Shown here: in pieces, positions 61,528-64,000 of the stretch | Layout of the letters: each line of letters begins with the position of its first letter | Numbering within the stretch: the stretch's first letter is position 1 | From: Symbiodinium microadriaticum | Lineage: Eukaryota; Sar; Dinophyceae; Suessiales; Symbiodiniaceae | Direction: 5' to 3' | DNA: 64,000 bases | Assembly (NCBI GenBank): GCA_001939145.1 | Contig: LSRX01000297.1 | Span: 398,028 to 462,027, forward strand | Translations under genes and position numbers: made by a program | Notes under the pieces: model-generated | Told to the model about the DNA's origin: nothing | The model's database searches: none | Seen by the model: the letters and a program-made list of their open reading frames with translations, nothing else

Positions 61528-61970
61528 AAGCACATGGAGCCTCAAGGCTGCTCCATGCCGTGGATGCAAATCATTTTTTGTGGGAAAGCATGTCCGCGCA
61601 GTCTCCACGGATGCGCACGCATCTTAAAGATCTTGGGCTAAAGGCTCGTGTTGTTCAGGGTTGCGGGTGTGGTTTCAATAATCCAAGGGTGATCATGTAG
61701 GGTTCGGGGCCAAATACTACATTTGGGGCTGTCTTGAGCCTTAGCAGTATAAGGACAACAAAATAACAACAATTACACTGGCCAAAATGAGAATCATAAC
61801 CCCGAACATATTTGTAGCCTGCAACTAAAGGATACTAACTTAAAATAAACTGCGAAGCCCGGCCTTGTCTGCGCGATGCACATGCAGGCGCAGTGGGTAC
61901 ATCTCCAACTCCACACGGCCATCGATCTCGATGACCTGAGGTCACAGAAACGCCAAGCCCGACTTGCCCC
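61528..61970. other. Unique stretch, no gene recognised
   Basis: No repeat or credible frame stands out. Confidence 0.45.
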
Positions 61971-62065
61971 TACTCATAGGCCCCTAAGTAGTTCCTTTTT
62001 CTGGGTTTATATTTAGAATCCTATGAGGCAATCCCAAATAGGAACTACTTAGGGGCTCATGGGTA
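61971..62065 (-). mobile_element. Hairpin element, family A (inverted interior)
   Basis: TACTCATAGGCCCCTAAGTA to CTACTTAGGGGCTCATGGGTA. Interior TATATTTAGAATCCTATGAG is in reverse order. Confidence 0.88.
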
Positions 62066-62441
62066 ATGACCTACCTTTCTCAGGGTTTGTATACAGAAAT
62101 CAGAATAAGAAACCCTCAAACGCAAGAAATGTGTTGGGGCTATAACCCTGAAGCCCTAGACCAAGAGGAACATATTGCCGATGCCGGAAGGTTCAGGATT
62201 TCGTGGGCACTGACATAAGGATTCCGCGAAGGGCTTTGGTCAGGGGTTCATGATTTAGGGAAGTGGAACCCCCGCGCCGAAAATCTGAACTCTTGATCGC
62301 TCACCGCAGTCCTTCGGAACCCGAATATCCTGGAACCTGCTTCTCGTTGCTGAGGGCCCCTGGCCCCGATGAAACCTCAATCCGTTTAGGCTTTCGCTTT
62401 CATGTCGAAGGCCGAGGGGTTTTTGGGACTCTTTAGGGCTT

Positions 62442-62502
62442 CCCATAGGCTCCAATTTAGTTCCTTTTTGGGGTTACCTTATAAGATTCTGAATATAGCT
62501 CA
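62442..62502 (+). mobile_element. A/B-intermediate element, 3' end lost
   Basis: CCCATAGGCTCCAATTTAG combines a family A end with family B-like CTCCAATT, then a family A interior (GGGGTTACCTTATAAGATTC). The right arm is missing. Confidence 0.7.
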
Positions 62503-62649
62503 CTTAGGGTTTCCATCCTGGATTGAAGGTGGGCAAGTCAGCTTCGAGGATGAGTGAGCAAGCATTCCTGTGCAACGAAGCGAAGCAGGCTCTCAAATCC
62601 GAAAGCCCGCTCGGCTTTGAGTATGGGATCCTTAAGGGGTGGAGGGGGG

Positions 62650-63304
62650 NNNNNNNNNNNNNNNNNNNNNNNNNNNNNNNNNNNNNNNNNNNNNNNNNNN
62701 NNNNNNNNNNNNNNNNNNNNNNNNNNNNNNNNNNNNNNNNNNNNNNNNNNNNNNNNNNNNNNNNNNNNNNNNNNNNNNNNNNNNNNNNNNNNNNNNNNNN
62801 NNNNNNNNNNNNNNNNNNNNNNNNNNNNNNNNNNNNNNNNNNNNNNNNNNNNNNNNNNNNNNNNNNNNNNNNNNNNNNNNNNNNNNNNNNNNNNNNNNNN
62901 NNNNNNNNNNNNNNNNNNNNNNNNNNNNNNNNNNNNNNNNNNNNNNNNNNNNNNNNNNNNNNNNNNNNNNNNNNNNNNNNNNNNNNNNNNNNNNNNNNNN
63001 NNNNNNNNNNNNNNNNNNNNNNNNNNNNNNNNNNNNNNNNNNNNNNNNNNNNNNNNNNNNNNNNNNNNNNNNNNNNNNNNNNNNNNNNNNNNNNNNNNNN
63101 NNNNNNNNNNNNNNNNNNNNNNNNNNNNNNNNNNNNNNNNNNNNNNNNNNNNNNNNNNNNNNNNNNNNNNNNNNNNNNNNNNNNNNNNNNNNNNNNNNNN
63201 NNNNNNNNNNNNNNNNNNNNNNNNNNNNNNNNNNNNNNNNNNNNNNNNNNNNNNNNNNNNNNNNNNNNNNNNNNNNNNNNNNNNNNNNNNNNNNNNNNNN
63301 NNNN
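62650..63304. other. Assembly gap, 655 N
   Basis: The left edge is a G-run (GGAGGGGGG). Frames spanning it are artefacts. Confidence 0.99.
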
Positions 63305-63324
63305 TCGGTTGCAAAGGCTAAAAA

Positions 63325-63371
63325 AAACCTAAACCCTAAACCCTAAATTAGGGTTTCAGGGTTTAGGGAGG
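63325..63371. repeat. Telomere-like tract with strand switch
   Basis: CCCTAAACCCTAAA runs directly into TTAGGGTTTCAGGGTTTAGG. The order is opposite to an end fusion. Confidence 0.82.
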
Positions 63372-63391
63372 TGTACGGGGCTGCATGAGTT

Positions 63392-63490
63392 TACCCATAG
63401 GCCCCTAAGTAGTTCCTTTTTGGGATTACCTTATAGGATTCTAAATATAATATAAACCATAAAAAGGAACTACTTAGGGGCCTATGGGTA
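63392..63490 (+). mobile_element. Hairpin element, family A (perfect arms)
   Basis: TA plus the full 28-base arm on both sides plus TA. The loop has a small AATAT duplication (AATATAATATAAACC), making it longer than its relatives. Confidence 0.92.
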
Positions 63491-63557
63491 GGCTTCGATG
63501 GTTTCAAGGGGACCTGACTCTTTTGCGCCCCAGACCCAACCCAGGGCTTCCGGTCTA

Positions 63558-63718
63558 TAGAGTTTAGGGGTTTAGGGTTTAGGGTTTAGGGGTTTAGGGG
63601 TGTAGGGGATTACGGGTTTAGGGGTTTGGGGTTTAGGGGTTTCGGGGTTTAGGGTTTAGGTGTTTGGGGTTAGGGTTTAGGGTTTAGGGGTTCAGGGTTT
63701 AGGGGTTTAGGGTTGCGG
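63558..63718 (+). repeat. Telomere-like tract, TTTAGGG orientation
   Basis: About 21 units, many TTTAGGGG. Confidence 0.93.
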
Positions 63719-63738
63719 CTAGAGTTCTGGATTGGAGC

Positions 63739-63797
63739 TTACCTCTAGTCCCCATTGTAGTTCCTTGTTTGCTTTCACCCAAAAAGGAGCTACTAAT
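63739..63797 (+). mobile_element. Family B element, internally deleted
   Basis: TACCTCTAGTCCCCATTGTA with GTTCC on the left, then AAAAAGGAGCTA on the right after only about 15 bases. Most of the interior is missing. Confidence 0.65.
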
Positions 63798-63851
63798 TGC
63801 CTTCGGGAAGGAGTCCAGGAGTTGGGAATGACAGTTGAGGGTTATGAAGGT

Positions 63852-63905
63852 GCACCCTAAACCCCAAACCCTAAACCCCCAAACCCCTAAACCCTAAACC
63901 CCTGT
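63852..63905 (-). repeat. Telomere-like tract, CCCTAAA orientation
   Basis: Seven units. Confidence 0.9.
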
Positions 63906-64000
63906 TTGGGGCCTTCCTGAGGATGCAGGTCGGAAGTTTCGGCTTCAGGGTCTCACCCCCGAAGGCCCTGAAGAATTGGAGGACCTCCCACATACAGTGT

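Noticed and set aside
62523-63332. Four open frames across the 655-N gap
   Set aside because: They consist almost entirely of unknown bases.
1-64000. CRISPR arrays, bacterial operons or phage features
   Set aside because: No spaced palindromic repeats with unique spacers, no ribosome binding sites ahead of dense genes, and the telomere-type repeats point to a eukaryotic nucleus.

Overview
This is non-coding, repeat-rich nuclear DNA from a eukaryote. I found no protein-coding or RNA gene I could support. Open frames are short, and the longest ones (for example 302 codons at 58827-59735) are translations of microsatellites. The dominant motif is TTTAGGG/CCCTAAA and its near variants, in dozens of tracts on both strands. 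This points to a lineage with TTTAGGG-type telomeres: plants and green algae, or alveolates such as coccidia, chromerids and dinoflagellates. Dispersed telomere-like heptamers together with CAG/CTG tracts are known from Eimeria genomes, but the window does not decide the organism. No dinoflagellate spliced-leader sequence was seen.

Layout. 1-24351 is one ~8.1 kb unit laid down four times. Copy 1 is 1-8069, copy 2 is 8071-12018 (unit positions 2408-6355), copy 3 is 12019-17075 (unit 3013-8069), and copy 4 is 17636-24351 (unit 1354-8069). I saw no base or length difference between copies, even in microsatellites. Copies 1 and 3 stop at the same base, next to N positions. This looks mostly like redundant contigs placed in tandem by the assembler. 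From 24352 to 64000 the sequence is single-copy at large scale. It is a mosaic of telomere-like tracts, microsatellites and short hairpin elements of about 80-120 bp. Gaps lie at 8070, 17076-17635, 25086, 53440 and 62650-63304.

The hairpin elements form several families, which I label A to J. Families A, B and C have long terminal inverted repeats flanked by TA, as in Stowaway/mariner-type MITEs. No transposase is present, so an autonomous partner must lie elsewhere. A and B share their inner sequence, and intermediates exist.

The most interesting observation is the link between telomere-like tracts and duplicated flanks. Several tracts sit between direct repeats of the sequence they interrupt (31276-31359, 47841-48000, 49477-49578, 5152-5326). 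Two family-B elements (35742-36053 and 56049-56221) carry a telomere-like tract at the same place in the 5' arm, with that arm duplicated around it. This fits telomeric DNA being inserted at breaks. For family B it also suggests a composite element that could carry telomere repeats around the genome.
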